Below, in pieces: positions 22,975 through 33,343 of a stretch of 37,420 bases of DNA. Below the pieces are notes generated by a model. The model saw only the letters and a list, made by a program, of their open reading frames with translations, made no database searches and was not told where the DNA came from. This DNA is from Deltaproteobacteria bacterium. GTDB taxonomy: Bacteria > Desulfobacterota > Desulfobaccia > Desulfobaccales > 0-14-0-80-60-11. Position numbers and translations under genes: made by a program. The stretch spans positions 1-37,420 of the forward strand of contig VGSJ01000024.1 of assembly GCA_016875015.1 (NCBI GenBank), in the 5' to 3' direction. Each line of letters begins with the position of its first letter. The first letter of the stretch is position 1.

Positions 22975-23697
22975 TTATCTCGCGGGGCTCAAGCATTTCT
23001 CTAGTATCCTGTTAAAGGCCGCCGCCTTGGTCAAAAAGGGGAGGTGCCCGGCCCCCGGCAAAAGATTTAGCCTGGCGCCGGAAAGCTGTTCCTTCAGGAA
23101 CCGCCCCTGGGCCGGGGGCACGATCCGGTCTTCCTGCCCCTGGATGACGACTGCCCCGGCGGGGAGGCGGGGGAGCAGGGGCCTTAAGTCACGGTTAAGC
23201 AAATAATCGAGGCCTGCCGCCAGGGTCCCGGCGGCCGCCGGGGCCGCAAACGCCTCCCGGGCCTGGGAGACCAACGCCGCTTCCCCCGGGGCCAGGCATT
23301 GTTCGGCAAACTCCGCCAGCACCTGCGGCGGGTTTTCCGCAAGGGCCCGGCGCATAGCCCGGATCACGGCGGGTGGCTGTCCCCAGGGATAATCCGGGCG
23401 TCGGGTAAAGACCGGGGCCACCCCGACCAGGACCACCCCCCCCGGGGGCGGGCCCGGGAGGCTGCTCAAAGCCTCCAGGAGCAGCATGCCCCCCAGGGAC
23501 CAGCCTACCAGCCAGCATTCCCGGAGCGTCATTTCTCGTAATTTTCGTAAGCTTTTCAAGAAGTCTGAAAACCAGCCTGCCTCCCAGGCCGGGACCGTGG
23601 GCGTCAAGACCGTCACCCGGTCGCCGAAGGCCGCTACCTGCCGTTCCCAAACCCGGCCGGAGGCGCCCCAGCCGTGGAAAAAGACCAGGGTGGTCAT
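22975..23697 (-). CDS. bioH: Pimeloyl-ACP methyl ester carboxylesterase-like hydrolase
   Basis: This 240-residue alpha/beta hydrolase is expected to release methyl-pimeloyl-ACP from the elongation cycle. The oxyanion loop HGWGAS is at residues 8-13, the nucleophile elbow GWSLGG has Ser67, the acid is probably Asp190 in GQEDRIVPP, and the base is His218 in GAGHLPFL. The gene overlaps the bioF stop by ATGA and precedes bioC, which fixes its role in the pathway better than sequence alone. It could also be called BioG-like by position, but the fold motif is that of BioH. Confidence 0.88.
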   Translation of the reverse strand: MTTLVFFHGWGASGRVWERQVAAFGDRVTVLTPTVPAWEAGWFSDFLKSLRKLREMTLRECWLVGWSLGGMLLLEALSSLPGPPPGGVVLVGVAPVFTRRPDYPWGQPPAVIRAMRRALAENPPQVLAEFAEQCLAPGEAALVSQAREAFAAPAAAGTLAAGLDYLLNRDLRPLLPRLPAGAVVIQGQEDRIVPPAQGRFLKEQLSGARLNLLPGAGHLPFLTKAAAFNRILEKCLSPAR

Positions 23698-24866
23698 GAC
23701 CCCAGACCCATGGTTCGGGCTGTGGCCACGATGATCTCCCGGGCCCGGGACAGGTCATCCCGGACATGGGCGGCGGACAGGGAAAAACGCACCCGGGCCC
23801 GGCCCGGCGGCACCGTGGGGGGACGCAAGGCCACCGCCATGAGCCCCTGGCCCATGAGACGGGCGGCGAACTCTAGGGTGCGGTCGTTTTCTCCCACCAG
23901 CACCGGCACAATCTGGGTTTCGCTCCCGAGTATATCCAGGCCCGCAGCCAGCAAGCCCTGGCGAAACTCCTGGGATTCCCGGCTCAGAAAAATCCGGCGC
24001 TCCGGCTCCTGCACCACCAGCTTGAGGGCCTGGTGGATGGCCCCCAGCACCGGCGGGGCCAGGGCGGTGGAGTAGATGAACGACCGGGCCCGGTTGTGAA
24101 GGTAGTCCACCAGGCGCCGGTCCCCGGCCACGAAGCCCCCCTGGGAACCCAACGCCTTGGAAAAGGTGCCCATATGAATGTCCACTTCCCGGGTCAGACC
24201 CAAAGCATCGGCCAGACCGCCGCCCTTCGCTCCCAATACGCCGGTGGCATGGGCCTCGTCACACATCAGCCAGGCCCCGTAACGCGCCTTTAACGCCACC
24301 AGGTCCGCAAGCGGCGCCAGGTCGCCGTCCACGGAAAACACCGAATCGGTAACGATAAGACGCCGCCGGGCGGCCCCGGCCCCGCGCAGCAGCTGCTCCA
24401 GGCGGTTCAGGTCCCGGTGGGGAAAGCGCTGCAACGCGGCTCCGGACAGTTTGATGCCGTCATAGATGCTGGCGTGGTTGAGCCGGTCGCTGAAAATCAC
24501 ATCCCCCGGTCCCATGAGGGCGGCGAGCGTACCCACGTTGGCCATGTAGCCGGTGGGAAAAATCACCGCGGCTTCGGCGCCCTTAAAGTCGGACAGGCGG
24601 GCCTCCACCGCCTCGTGCAGGGCCAGGTGGCCCACCACCAGGCGAGAAGCCCCGGCCCCGGCGCCCCACCGGGCCGCGGCCGCCTGGGCCGCCTGGATAA
24701 TCCGGGGGTCCTGGGACAGGCCCAGGTAATCGTTGGAGGATAAGTTGAGGAGGACCTGCCCGGCCATCCTGACCTTGCCGCCGGGCAAGACCTCGTCCAC
24801 CACCTTCAGGCGCCGCCTAAGCGACCGGGCTTCAAGGGCGGCCAGTTCTTGGGTTAACGCATCCAT
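23694..24866 (-). CDS. bioF: 8-amino-7-oxononanoate synthase
   Basis: This 390-residue PLP enzyme condenses pimeloyl-ACP with L-alanine, the first ring-forming step of biotin synthesis. Features seen are NLSSNDYLGLS (41-51), HASIYDG (131-137), DEAHATG (203-209) with the PLP-binding Asp, and FSKALGSQGG with the Schiff-base Lys237. Its stop overlaps the bioH start. The gap to bioD upstream holds a perfect GTAGGGGCGGGTTT palindrome. The PLP-binding lysine context and the length separate it from glycine C-acetyltransferase, and the neighbours confirm it. Confidence 0.94.
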   Translation of the reverse strand: MDALTQELAALEARSLRRRLKVVDEVLPGGKVRMAGQVLLNLSSNDYLGLSQDPRIIQAAQAAAARWGAGAGASRLVVGHLALHEAVEARLSDFKGAEAAVIFPTGYMANVGTLAALMGPGDVIFSDRLNHASIYDGIKLSGAALQRFPHRDLNRLEQLLRGAGAARRRLIVTDSVFSVDGDLAPLADLVALKARYGAWLMCDEAHATGVLGAKGGGLADALGLTREVDIHMGTFSKALGSQGGFVAGDRRLVDYLHNRARSFIYSTALAPPVLGAIHQALKLVVQEPERRIFLSRESQEFRQGLLAAGLDILGSETQIVPVLVGENDRTLEFAARLMGQGLMAVALRPPTVPPGRARVRFSLSAAHVRDDLSRAREIIVATARTMGLGS

Positions 24867-24902
24867 TATGTCTCTTTGGTGGCACCGGCGTCTCGCCGGT
24901 GC

Positions 24903-24933
24903 TGTAGGGGCGGGTTTTAAACCCGCCCCTACC
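24903..24933. repeat. GTAGGGGCGGGTTT palindrome, second copy
   Basis: It is identical in core to the copy at 13393-13423. It lies between bioD and bioF, inside the probable biotin transcript. Confidence 0.85.
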
Positions 24934-25022
24934 CGCTCATTTTTGTGGTTCCGGCTGCGCCCGACGACGGTTACGGTTTTATATCAGCCCAGGATAACTC
25001 AATCGTGATATTAGCCGCAGTC

Positions 25023-25763
25023 TCATTTGGGTCCCCCCAGGAGTTGCTCGGCAATGGGGGAGAGCGCCGCCAGAAAAACCTTCCGGCCCGCCGGGGACGT
25101 AAGGTCCGGCACTTCCGGCAGCCGGCTCAGGACGGGCGCCCCGGTGAGCGCCTCAATCACCCCGGGATTGGTTTCTTCCGCCAGCCCCGGGGTATCGGGG
25201 TAGCGGTTGAGGAGGACCCCCGCCACTACGATCCCGGCCGCCTGCGCCGCCTTGACGGTCAAGACCGTGTGGTTGATGGTCCCCAGGCCGGATTTGGCCA
25301 CCACCGCCAGGGGTAAACCCAGCCACCGGATCAGGTCCAGGACCAGGAAGTGCGTGCCCACGAGGGGGACATACAGCCCCCCGGCGCCTTCCACCACGAA
25401 AAAGTCATACCGCGCCGCCAGGTCCCGGAGACTGGCGGCAATGCGCTCCAGATCCACGGTTATCCCTTCTTGGGCCGCGGCCACTCCCGGGGCCAGGGGC
25501 AGGCGCAGGGCGATGGGAGTGAGGACTTCCAGGGGCTCGGTCAAACCGGCCAGGGTCCGGGCAAAGTTGGCATCCGTGGGAATCAGGCGGTCCCCTTCCC
25601 GGGGGCAGCCGCTCTGGACCGGTTTGAAATAAACCGCCTTAACCCCCCGCTGCCGGAGCGCCGCGGTCAGCCCCGCGGCCACCCAAGTCTTGCCCACGTC
25701 GGTATCGGTGCCGGTGATAAAGACCCCCCGGAGCGGGGTGAGGCTGGGTAATGTCAGATTCAT
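25023..25763 (-). CDS. bioD: Dethiobiotin synthetase
   Basis: This 246-residue ATP-dependent carboxylase closes the ureido ring of 7,8-diaminopelargonate to make dethiobiotin. The P-loop GTDTDVGKTW lies at residues 18-27, the substrate Lys region is YFKPVQSG, and VVEGAGGLYVPL is the metal/phosphate-binding loop. The length is normal. It follows bioB at about 100 bases. The enzyme needs diaminopelargonate, normally made by BioA, which is not encoded in this window. Confidence 0.94.
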   Translation of the reverse strand: MNLTLPSLTPLRGVFITGTDTDVGKTWVAAGLTAALRQRGVKAVYFKPVQSGCPREGDRLIPTDANFARTLAGLTEPLEVLTPIALRLPLAPGVAAAQEGITVDLERIAASLRDLAARYDFFVVEGAGGLYVPLVGTHFLVLDLIRWLGLPLAVVAKSGLGTINHTVLTVKAAQAAGIVVAGVLLNRYPDTPGLAEETNPGVIEALTGAPVLSRLPEVPDLTSPAGRKVFLAALSPIAEQLLGGPK

Positions 25764-25865
25764 AACGAGTCCCGTTCAAAAAAATGCGGATTTATCCGCA
25801 GGGGCCGCCCTGAGTGTCGGCCCTCTGGCGGGTGGACACAACAGTCCGCCCCTACAAAAAAATTA

Positions 25866-26843
25866 TCATTTGAACAGAAACTCGGCATCACTTCGGCTCT
25901 TCCTGCCGGGGAGGGCCTGCACCAATTCCAGGCCCAAATCCGCCAGCATCTGCCGATCGTCATCGGGCAGGCGGCCCCGGGTGGTGAGGTAATCCCCGGT
26001 CATCAGGGCATCGGCCCCGGCGGCGAACAGCAGGGGACTCAAAGAGCGCAGGGTGACCTGGCGGCCGCCGCAGATGATGACCGAGCGCTCCGGGAAAGTA
26101 AGGCGGAAGGCCAGGACGATCTTCAGGGCCGTAAGGGGGTCCAGCAATGGGAGGTGCGCCAGGGGAGTGCCAGCCAGAGGGTGGAGAAAATTGAGGGGAA
26201 TGGCGTCCACGGCCAAAGTTTTAAGCGTCTGGGCCATCTCCCAACGCTGGGGCAAGGTCTCCCCCAACCCGAAGATCCCCCCGGCGCACACGGACAACCC
26301 GGCCTCCCGGGCGTGCTCGATGGTGGCCACCCGTTCGGCAAAGCTGTGGGTGGTGCAAATCCGGGGGAAAAAAGAGGCCGCGGTCTCCAGGTTGTGGTGA
26401 AACCGGTACAGCCCCGCGGCCTTCAACTCCGTAAGGAAGCCCCGATCCGCAATTCCCAGGGAGGCGCAGACGCGGATGGGCACGGCCTCTTTAATGGCGG
26501 CCACTGCGGACAGAATGGCGGTTTGCTCCCGGGGAGACCTGATCCCCCGGCCCGCGGTCACCAGGGAGAAGCGCGAGGCCCCGGCCGCGGCCGCCTGCCG
26601 GGCGGCGGCCACCAACTCGGCTTGGGGGAGCAGGGGATATTGGGGGGCCTGGCTGGACGCCTTAGCCGACTGGGAGCAAAAGGCGCAGTCCTCGGAGCAC
26701 ATGCCGGACTTGGCGTTGATGATGACGCAGAGGCTGACCCGCCGCCCGAAATGGCGCTCCCGGAGCAGGCTGGCCTCCCCCAGCCGGGGCCACAACGCCG
26801 CGGCCGACAGGCTAAACAGCTCTTCCCAATCCGAATAATTCAT
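25866..26843 (-). CDS. bioB: Biotin synthase
   Basis: This radical SAM enzyme of about 325 residues inserts sulfur into dethiobiotin. The SAM-cluster motif is GMCSEDCAFCSQS. The family segments RFHHNLETA, CAGGIFGLGET and NFLHPLAGTPL are present, and Arg of the auxiliary cluster region lies near FPERSVIICGGR. The ATG at 26843 is chosen; an in-frame TTG at 26879 lies inside the BirA operator and is rejected. It is the first gene of the biotin cluster, controlled by the operator 30 bases upstream. It contains a second iron-sulfur cluster by family knowledge. Confidence 0.95.
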   Translation of the reverse strand: MNYSDWEELFSLSAAALWPRLGEASLLRERHFGRRVSLCVIINAKSGMCSEDCAFCSQSAKASSQAPQYPLLPQAELVAAARQAAAAGASRFSLVTAGRGIRSPREQTAILSAVAAIKEAVPIRVCASLGIADRGFLTELKAAGLYRFHHNLETAASFFPRICTTHSFAERVATIEHAREAGLSVCAGGIFGLGETLPQRWEMAQTLKTLAVDAIPLNFLHPLAGTPLAHLPLLDPLTALKIVLAFRLTFPERSVIICGGRQVTLRSLSPLLFAAGADALMTGDYLTTRGRLPDDDRQMLADLGLELVQALPGRKSRSDAEFLFK

Positions 26844-26872
26844 CTTTAATAAAATCACCCAGAGGGAGCCGA

Positions 26873-26904
26873 ATGTCAACCAAAATCAATTCATTGGTTT
26901 ACAA
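26873..26904 (-). promoter_or_regulatory. BirA-type biotin operator
   Basis: On the minus strand TTGTAAACC (26904-26896) and GGTTGACAT (26881-26873) are separated by 14 bases. This matches the known BirA consensus TTGTAAACC-N14/15-GGTTTACAA with two mismatches. It lies 29 bases before the bioB start, and the right half includes a TTGACA that could be a -35. Repression of the bio operon by biotin-loaded BirA is expected; birA is not in this window. Confidence 0.85.
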
Positions 26905-26969
26905 TAGCAGTGCCCTGGGATTGAAAAGGTGGGAGCGAAGAGGGCAAACAGTTTGGGCTGTTAAAGGTG

Positions 26970-27138
26970 GGTTAGGGCCAATGCTGTTCACTTAATCGTA
27001 GAAAGCTCTGCGAGATCGCCTCTCCTGTCATTCTGAGGGAGCGAAGCGACCGAAGAATCTCCAAATGAGATGCTTCGCTTCGCTCAGCATGACAAAAAAT
27101 TTTTCTGCGCCTTAAGTGAACCGTATTGGGGTTAGGGC
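26970..27138. repeat. Nested inverted-repeat element between bioB and ftsK
   Basis: An outer inverted pair, CCAATGCTGTTCACTTAA (about 26979-26996) and TTAAGTGAACCGTATTGG (about 27112-27130), encloses an inner palindromic unit TGTCATTCTGAG...CTCAGCATGACA (27026-27094) with GCGAAGC/GCTTCGC arms. The TTAAGTGAACAGCATTG arm also occurs near 115-133. The structure resembles a small non-coding mobile element. No gene is seen in the 337-base gap. Confidence 0.75.
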
Positions 27139-27180
27139 ACGTTTCTTATGAGAGACGCTTATGTCAGGGCCTAAGCAAAA

Positions 27181-29421
<2,241 letters not shown>

Positions 29422-29753
29422 GGTGAACGTTCGGTTTTGGGGTCAGGGGCCCGGGGGCCTTGCCATAAGCGGCCCTATCACCACTCCTGCCCCCAATTCC
29501 CTCCCCCCACCCCATCAAGGGGTGAGGAAGAGATTCTCACTCGGTTCTTTAATTTTCAATGCCTTGATTTACCTAAAATAGCAATCCTTTTTTGCCCTCT
29601 CCGGCGATTATTATTCAGCCTTGGCCGGTTAAGTTGCTGAATATCAAGGTGATGAATGATGGAAATTGAGATCATGGGGGCCGGGGAAATGGTCAGCGAG
29701 GTTGCGAGCCTCGTTCTGGATTTTAAGCCGTAATTCCCGGGCCCTGGAGAGGG
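29422..29753. repeat. Gap with CCCTCCCC palindrome
   Basis: The gap before ftsK contains CCCTCCCCCCACCCC / GGGGTGAGG (about 29500-29530), a relative of the repeat inside btuF, and GGGGTCAGGGGCC (29439-29451), also resembling the sequence at the 3' end of btuF. A 24-codon frame at 29659-29733 is not supported as a gene. Confidence 0.6.
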
Positions 29754-30029
29754 TTATTTCTTATCCGCGCCAGCCGGGGAGGGTTCCAGGGTGACGCCCT
29801 GTTCTTCCAGCTTTTTCATATACTTTCCCGGGTCTTGGTTGAACGCCGCATCGCAACCCTTGCAGCAAAAATAGAAACGTTTGCCCTGGTAGTCGACATA
29901 GACGTTCTTATCAATATTTCCGGCCAGGACCGGGCAGAGGGTCTGGGGCTTGGGGTCGGCGGCCCAGAGGCTCCCGGCGGCAAAGGCGGTCAGGGTCAGG
30001 GCCAGAATCAGGGCTTGGATGGTTTTCAC
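29754..30029 (-). CDS. Exported YHS-domain metal-binding protein
   Basis: This 91-residue protein has a signal peptide (residues 1-23, ending AAGSLWA) and a mature YHS/TRASH-type domain: CPVLAGNIDKNVYVDYQG, then FYFCCKGCDAAFNQDPGKY. The cysteines CPV and CCKGC are the expected metal ligands; such domains bind copper, zinc or other heavy metals. The start is GTG with a strong AAGGAGA upstream. The mature protein should be periplasmic. It has no partner gene beside it except, further on, the CDF metal transporter. Confidence 0.88.
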   Translation of the reverse strand: MKTIQALILALTLTAFAAGSLWAADPKPQTLCPVLAGNIDKNVYVDYQGKRFYFCCKGCDAAFNQDPGKYMKKLEEQGVTLEPSPAGADKK

Positions 30030-30168
30030 GAGATTCTCCTTATATGGGGTTCACGGATTCACCTTATTTATAACAAATTTGGTTCATATGGCCTATTGTC
30101 AAGCCTCAACAAAAAGTTTTCTTTAATGGCGCGGACCGCTTATAAAAAGCAATCAAACGACTATTATT

Positions 30169-30248
30169 TGTCATTCTGAGTGTAGCGAAGAATATCTGTT
30201 TTTAGCCGCCGAGATTCTTCACTCCGCTTCGCTTCTTTCAGAATGACA
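30169..30248. repeat. TGTCATTCTGA...TCAGAATGACA inverted repeat
   Basis: The 11-base end arms (30169-30179, 30238-30248) enclose GCGAAGAAT and a GAGATTCTTC unit. The same family lies at 27026-27094, and a half copy at 33223-33250. This family of elements is widespread in bacterial genomes. Confidence 0.8.
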
Positions 30249-30330
30249 TAAATATTCAATATCTTTTGACTGCAACTGCGTATTACAATAGCCGAGGATT
30301 TTTTTCCAGCGGCAGGCGGAAGCACGCGCG

Positions 30331-30545
30331 GCACAGGCTTCCAGCCTGTGCACCCGCACCGGTAATACCAGGTTGCTATCAGAAAAGTATTTTCAGGTCC
30401 GGAGAATAGTTTCCCAAGGCGCTAAAATTCGTAGGGCGCGTCTCACGCGCCATTCTTGGTGCGTAAGACGCTACGAAGGGAAATTACCTTTTTGAGCGCA
30501 GATTGGTATAAGATACCGGTGCCACCAAGAACTTTTCTAAGCAGG
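30331..30545. repeat. Cluster of three repeat types before the cupin gene
   Basis: The 523-base gap 30030-30553 shows no gene. Besides the preceding repeat it holds GCACAGGCTTCCAGCCTGTGC (30331-30351), GGCGCGTCTCACGCGCC with GGTGCGTAAGACG (about 30434-30471), and GGTGCCACCAAGAACTTTTC (30519-30538), which matches a sequence near 12728. Confidence 0.75.
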
Positions 30546-30553
30546 AGAAAAAT

Positions 30554-30829
30554 ATGAGCACCATCAAAGTGGAACGGCGGCCCAGCCCCGAGCGCTTGAA
30601 GGAGTTGGGGGTCTCCAACTGGCCCATCTGGACCAAAGAGGCCTCGGAGTTCCCCTGGACTTACGATGAACCGGAGACCTGCTATTTCCTGGAAGGGGAG
30701 GTGACGGTCACCGCGTCGGACGGGGAGACGGCCAGGGTGGGCCGGGGCGACCTGGTGACCTTTCCGGCCGGCCTGTCTTGCACGTGGAAGATCAGCCAGG
30801 ACGTGAAGAAGCACTATCGGTTTGGGTGA
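30554..30829 (+). CDS. Small cupin-domain protein
   Basis: This 91-residue single-domain cupin of the EutQ/Cupin_3-like type has the strands ETCYFLEGEVTVT and GDLVTFPAGLSCTWKI. Usual cupins bind a metal through HxH and a distant His; here the first motif reads TCYFLEGE, so the metal-ligating His are mostly absent and a different or no metal is likely. AGGAG lies 8 bases before the ATG. The C-terminus (VKKHYRFG) is as in related proteins of about this size. The function is unknown. Confidence 0.85.
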   Translation: MSTIKVERRPSPERLKELGVSNWPIWTKEASEFPWTYDEPETCYFLEGEVTVTASDGETARVGRGDLVTFPAGLSCTWKISQDVKKHYRFG

Positions 30830-30915
30830 GGGGGTGCATTAACCTTCTTCCAAAAGTTAATCGAGACCCCGGTATTTCACTATGATTAGAGGACAGATAT
30901 CGCCCCTATAATTTC

Positions 30916-31953
30916 TTACTTCAGAGGTCCTTTTTCTTCCTGATCTGACTGGTCCGGAGTTTTATGGGGGCCGTTGCAGGTCAGGGTGTCCGTCCGCCAG
31001 AGGCGCTGCATCCTGGTGCCGGCCTGGCGGTGCTCGCAGGGTTCATGCCCGCAGATGGGGCACTCCGGTTCCATGCAGGGGTCGGCATGGATGAGGATAT
31101 CCGCCTGCCCCTCAAAGTAATCGTTGAGGATTTTTTCCAGTTGTTTGACCTCAGAGTGACTGGCTTCCAGTAAGAAATCCCGGGGCAGGATGAGGTGGAA
31201 GTCGATGAAGACATGGGCGCCGGCCCGGCGGGCCCGGAGTTGATGGATGTCGATCCACATGGGGCGGCGGTTATCGGCGATGACCCGGCAGATCTCTTCT
31301 AAGAGCTCGGGGTCCGATTTGTCCATGAGGCCGGCCGCGGCCTGGTGGACCAACCGGGACCCGGTAAAGAGAATATTGAGGCCCATAAGGATGGCCACGG
31401 CGCCGTCCAGCCAGTTCCAGCCGGTAAAATAAACGCCCACCAGTCCCAGGACGACCCCAACGGTAGTGTAGACGTCGGTGAGGACGTGTTTGCCGTCGGC
31501 GATGAGGACGATGGATTTGGTGCGCCGGCCCACCATCACCAGGACCATTCCCAGGACGAGGTTCACCAGGGCGGCGCCCAGGATGAGGAGCATGCCCTGT
31601 TCCAGCTTGGGGATGGCCTGGGGGTGAAAGAGACGGGGCCAGGCGGCGTAGAAGATCCCTAAGGCCGCCAGGACAATGAGGGCCCCTTCAAAGCCGGCGG
31701 AGAAATATTCGACCTTGCCGTGGCCGTAAGGGTGATCGGGGTCGGGGCGCTTGGCCGCGATGATGATGCTGCCCAGAGCGAAGCCGGCGGCCACCACGTT
31801 GATGATGGACTCCAGGGCATCGGAGAGGATGGCGGCGGAGTTGGTGAGATAAAAGGCAATAAATTTTACGGCCATCAGGCCCGCGCCGATGAGCAGGGAG
31901 GCGGAGATGGCCAGGAGGTGGTTTCTGAGGTTGGTATTTTTCTGGGGGTTCAC
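30916..31953 (-). CDS. Cation diffusion facilitator metal transporter with Cys-rich tail
   Basis: This 345-residue inner-membrane transporter of the CDF family exports divalent metals in exchange for protons. The metal-site helices carry SDALES (helix 2) and ADGKHVLTD (helix 5), that is, SDxxE and HxxxD. About six membrane segments are followed by a cytoplasmic domain (IDIHQLRARRAGAHVFIDFH). After the standard domain there is an added tail, CMEPECPICGHEPCEHRQ, with a C-x4-C-x2-C-x4-C-x-H pattern like a zinc-binding knuckle, which could sense or load metal. The start is GTG without a clear ribosome-binding site. Zinc, iron or manganese are all possible substrates. Confidence 0.9.
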   Translation of the reverse strand: MNPQKNTNLRNHLLAISASLLIGAGLMAVKFIAFYLTNSAAILSDALESIINVVAAGFALGSIIIAAKRPDPDHPYGHGKVEYFSAGFEGALIVLAALGIFYAAWPRLFHPQAIPKLEQGMLLILGAALVNLVLGMVLVMVGRRTKSIVLIADGKHVLTDVYTTVGVVLGLVGVYFTGWNWLDGAVAILMGLNILFTGSRLVHQAAAGLMDKSDPELLEEICRVIADNRRPMWIDIHQLRARRAGAHVFIDFHLILPRDFLLEASHSEVKQLEKILNDYFEGQADILIHADPCMEPECPICGHEPCEHRQAGTRMQRLWRTDTLTCNGPHKTPDQSDQEEKGPLK

Positions 31954-32104
31954 GAATTTTTTTAAGCAGTGGTAATTGAACTTTGGTTTATCTGATTACT
32001 ATCACATAGTCAGGAAATGGAAAAGGCCTCAGATGGGGGCGGTTGGGAGGAAAAAATTTTTGACGGCGGAGTCAATGGAGAAGATGCCGCCGCGAGTCAC
32101 ACAG

Positions 32105-32428
32105 CTATTGGTGCAAATGGATGAAGATGTTTTCCCGTTCAAAGGCTCCCTTCAAGAAGACTTCCAGGTGATCTTGAGAAAAGAAGGTCTGCAGCTCGAA
32201 CTCCTCGTCGGGGAACCAATCGGTCTCCAGGGTCAAACCGGCCTCTTTTTGCCGGATCATGACGTGGCCTTCGTCCGCGACTTCCAGGGGCCAGGCGAGA
32301 TAGAGGCTGAAGCTCAAGGAATCAGGGGAGCGGTTGATGCTGGCCTTCTTGGCCTCCCAGATTTCATACTTGGGGTCGCCAAACCCGGACAGCCAATACA
32401 GACTGATATAGTTGAGGCCGTCAAACAT
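32105..32428 (-). CDS. Small unknown protein of the fumarate reductase operon
   Basis: This 107-residue soluble protein begins MFDGLNYISLYWLSGFGDPK and ends with ENIFIHLHQ, placed 16 bases after the frdB stop. It is rich in aromatic and acidic residues, with beta-strand pattern (SLSFSLYLAWPLEV, VMIRQKEAGLTLETDW) and no Cys motif or signal. The ATG at 32428 is chosen because upstream in-frame sequence overlaps frdB in another frame and looks non-coding. I do not recognise the family. Location suggests an accessory role with fumarate reductase, for example flavinylation or assembly, but this is only positional. Confidence 0.65.
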   Translation of the reverse strand: MFDGLNYISLYWLSGFGDPKYEIWEAKKASINRSPDSLSFSLYLAWPLEVADEGHVMIRQKEAGLTLETDWFPDEEFELQTFFSQDHLEVFLKGAFERENIFIHLHQ

Positions 32429-32444
32429 GCGCGTCAAACCGCGC

Positions 32445-33185
32445 TCAGGCCGATTTTTTGCACTTGAGGGCCATCTGGGCCATTTTGCGGCGGACGAAGG
32501 CCAGCTGGCCCTGGAGGGGAATTTCCATGGGGCAGAGGTCGTCGCAGGCCATGAGGCCGATGCAGCCGAAGACGCCTTCGTCGGTACCCACCACGTCGAA
32601 GTATTTAGCCGTGGGGCGCTCATCCCGGGGGTCGATCATGAAGCGGGCGATGCGGTTCAGGAAGGCGGCGCCCATAAAGTCGGCCCGCATATTGGCGGTG
32701 GCGCAGGCGCCGATGCAGCAGCCGCACTCGATGCAGCGCTCGGCATCGTAAATCGCCTGGGCGGTGGGGTTGTCCATGCGCGCTTCGATGGACTTGGGGT
32801 TGAAGACCTTGTCGGTGTGAATCCAGGCCTCGGTGCGCACGTTGAGATGCCGGAACCAGACGCCGGTGTCCACGGAGAGGTCGCCCACCAGTTTAAAGAC
32901 GGGGAGGGGCATGACCGTGATCCGGTCCGGCATATCCTGAGTCAGGGTCTTGCAGGCCAACCCCGGCCGGCCGTTGATGAGCATGGCGCAGGAGCCGCAG
33001 ATGGCCGCCCGGCAGACAAAGTCGAACATCAGGGAGGGGTCCATCTCCTCCCGGAGGCGATTCAGGGCGATAAAGAGACTCATGCCCATGGTCTCCTCCA
33101 GCTGATACTCCTGCATCCGGGGAGGAATTTCGGGGGTGATGGGATTGTAGCGAAAAACAGAAAAAGTAAGGAGTCGGTCGGCCAT
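32445..33185 (-). CDS. frdB: Fumarate reductase / succinate dehydrogenase iron-sulfur subunit
   Basis: This 246-residue electron-transfer subunit has C58, C63, C66 and C78 holding the 2Fe-2S cluster (FVCRAAICGSCAMLINGRPGLAC), CIECGCCIGAC holding the 4Fe-4S cluster, and CIGLMACDDLCP holding the 3Fe-4S cluster near the quinone site. These three are the standard set. AAGGAAG precedes the ATG. Unusually, the gap of 158 bases between frdA and frdB carries two dispersed repeats. The two-domain layout and length fit FrdB of the epsilon/delta type. Confidence 0.94.
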   Translation of the reverse strand: MADRLLTFSVFRYNPITPEIPPRMQEYQLEETMGMSLFIALNRLREEMDPSLMFDFVCRAAICGSCAMLINGRPGLACKTLTQDMPDRITVMPLPVFKLVGDLSVDTGVWFRHLNVRTEAWIHTDKVFNPKSIEARMDNPTAQAIYDAERCIECGCCIGACATANMRADFMGAAFLNRIARFMIDPRDERPTAKYFDVVGTDEGVFGCIGLMACDDLCPMEIPLQGQLAFVRRKMAQMALKCKKSA

Positions 33186-33222
33186 TTTAGACTTCCTTTG
33201 GTTGATTATCTCGGAGCCGCGG

Positions 33223-33325
33223 GAGATTCTTCGCTGCGCTCAGAATGACAAGAATTTTATTGGTTGGTGAGCAGTGCGCACCCTGATACGTTAAACTCCA
33301 TTGACCACAGGCTGGAAGCCTGTGC
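33223..33325. repeat. Two repeats inside the frd operon
   Basis: A half copy of GAGATTCTTCGCTGCGCTCA with GAATGACA (33223-33250) and the palindrome CACAGGCTGGAAGCCTGTGC (33306-33325) lie between frdA and frdB. They could modulate relative expression of the subunits. Confidence 0.75.
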
Positions 33326-33343
33326 TACCTGATCTCTTGAACA

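Noticed and set aside
26844-26879. TTG start for bioB
   Set aside because: It falls inside the BirA operator; the ATG at 26843 gives the normal family N-terminus.
29659-29733. 24-codon frame on the plus strand
   Set aside because: Too short, with no recognised family and no clear ribosome-binding site.
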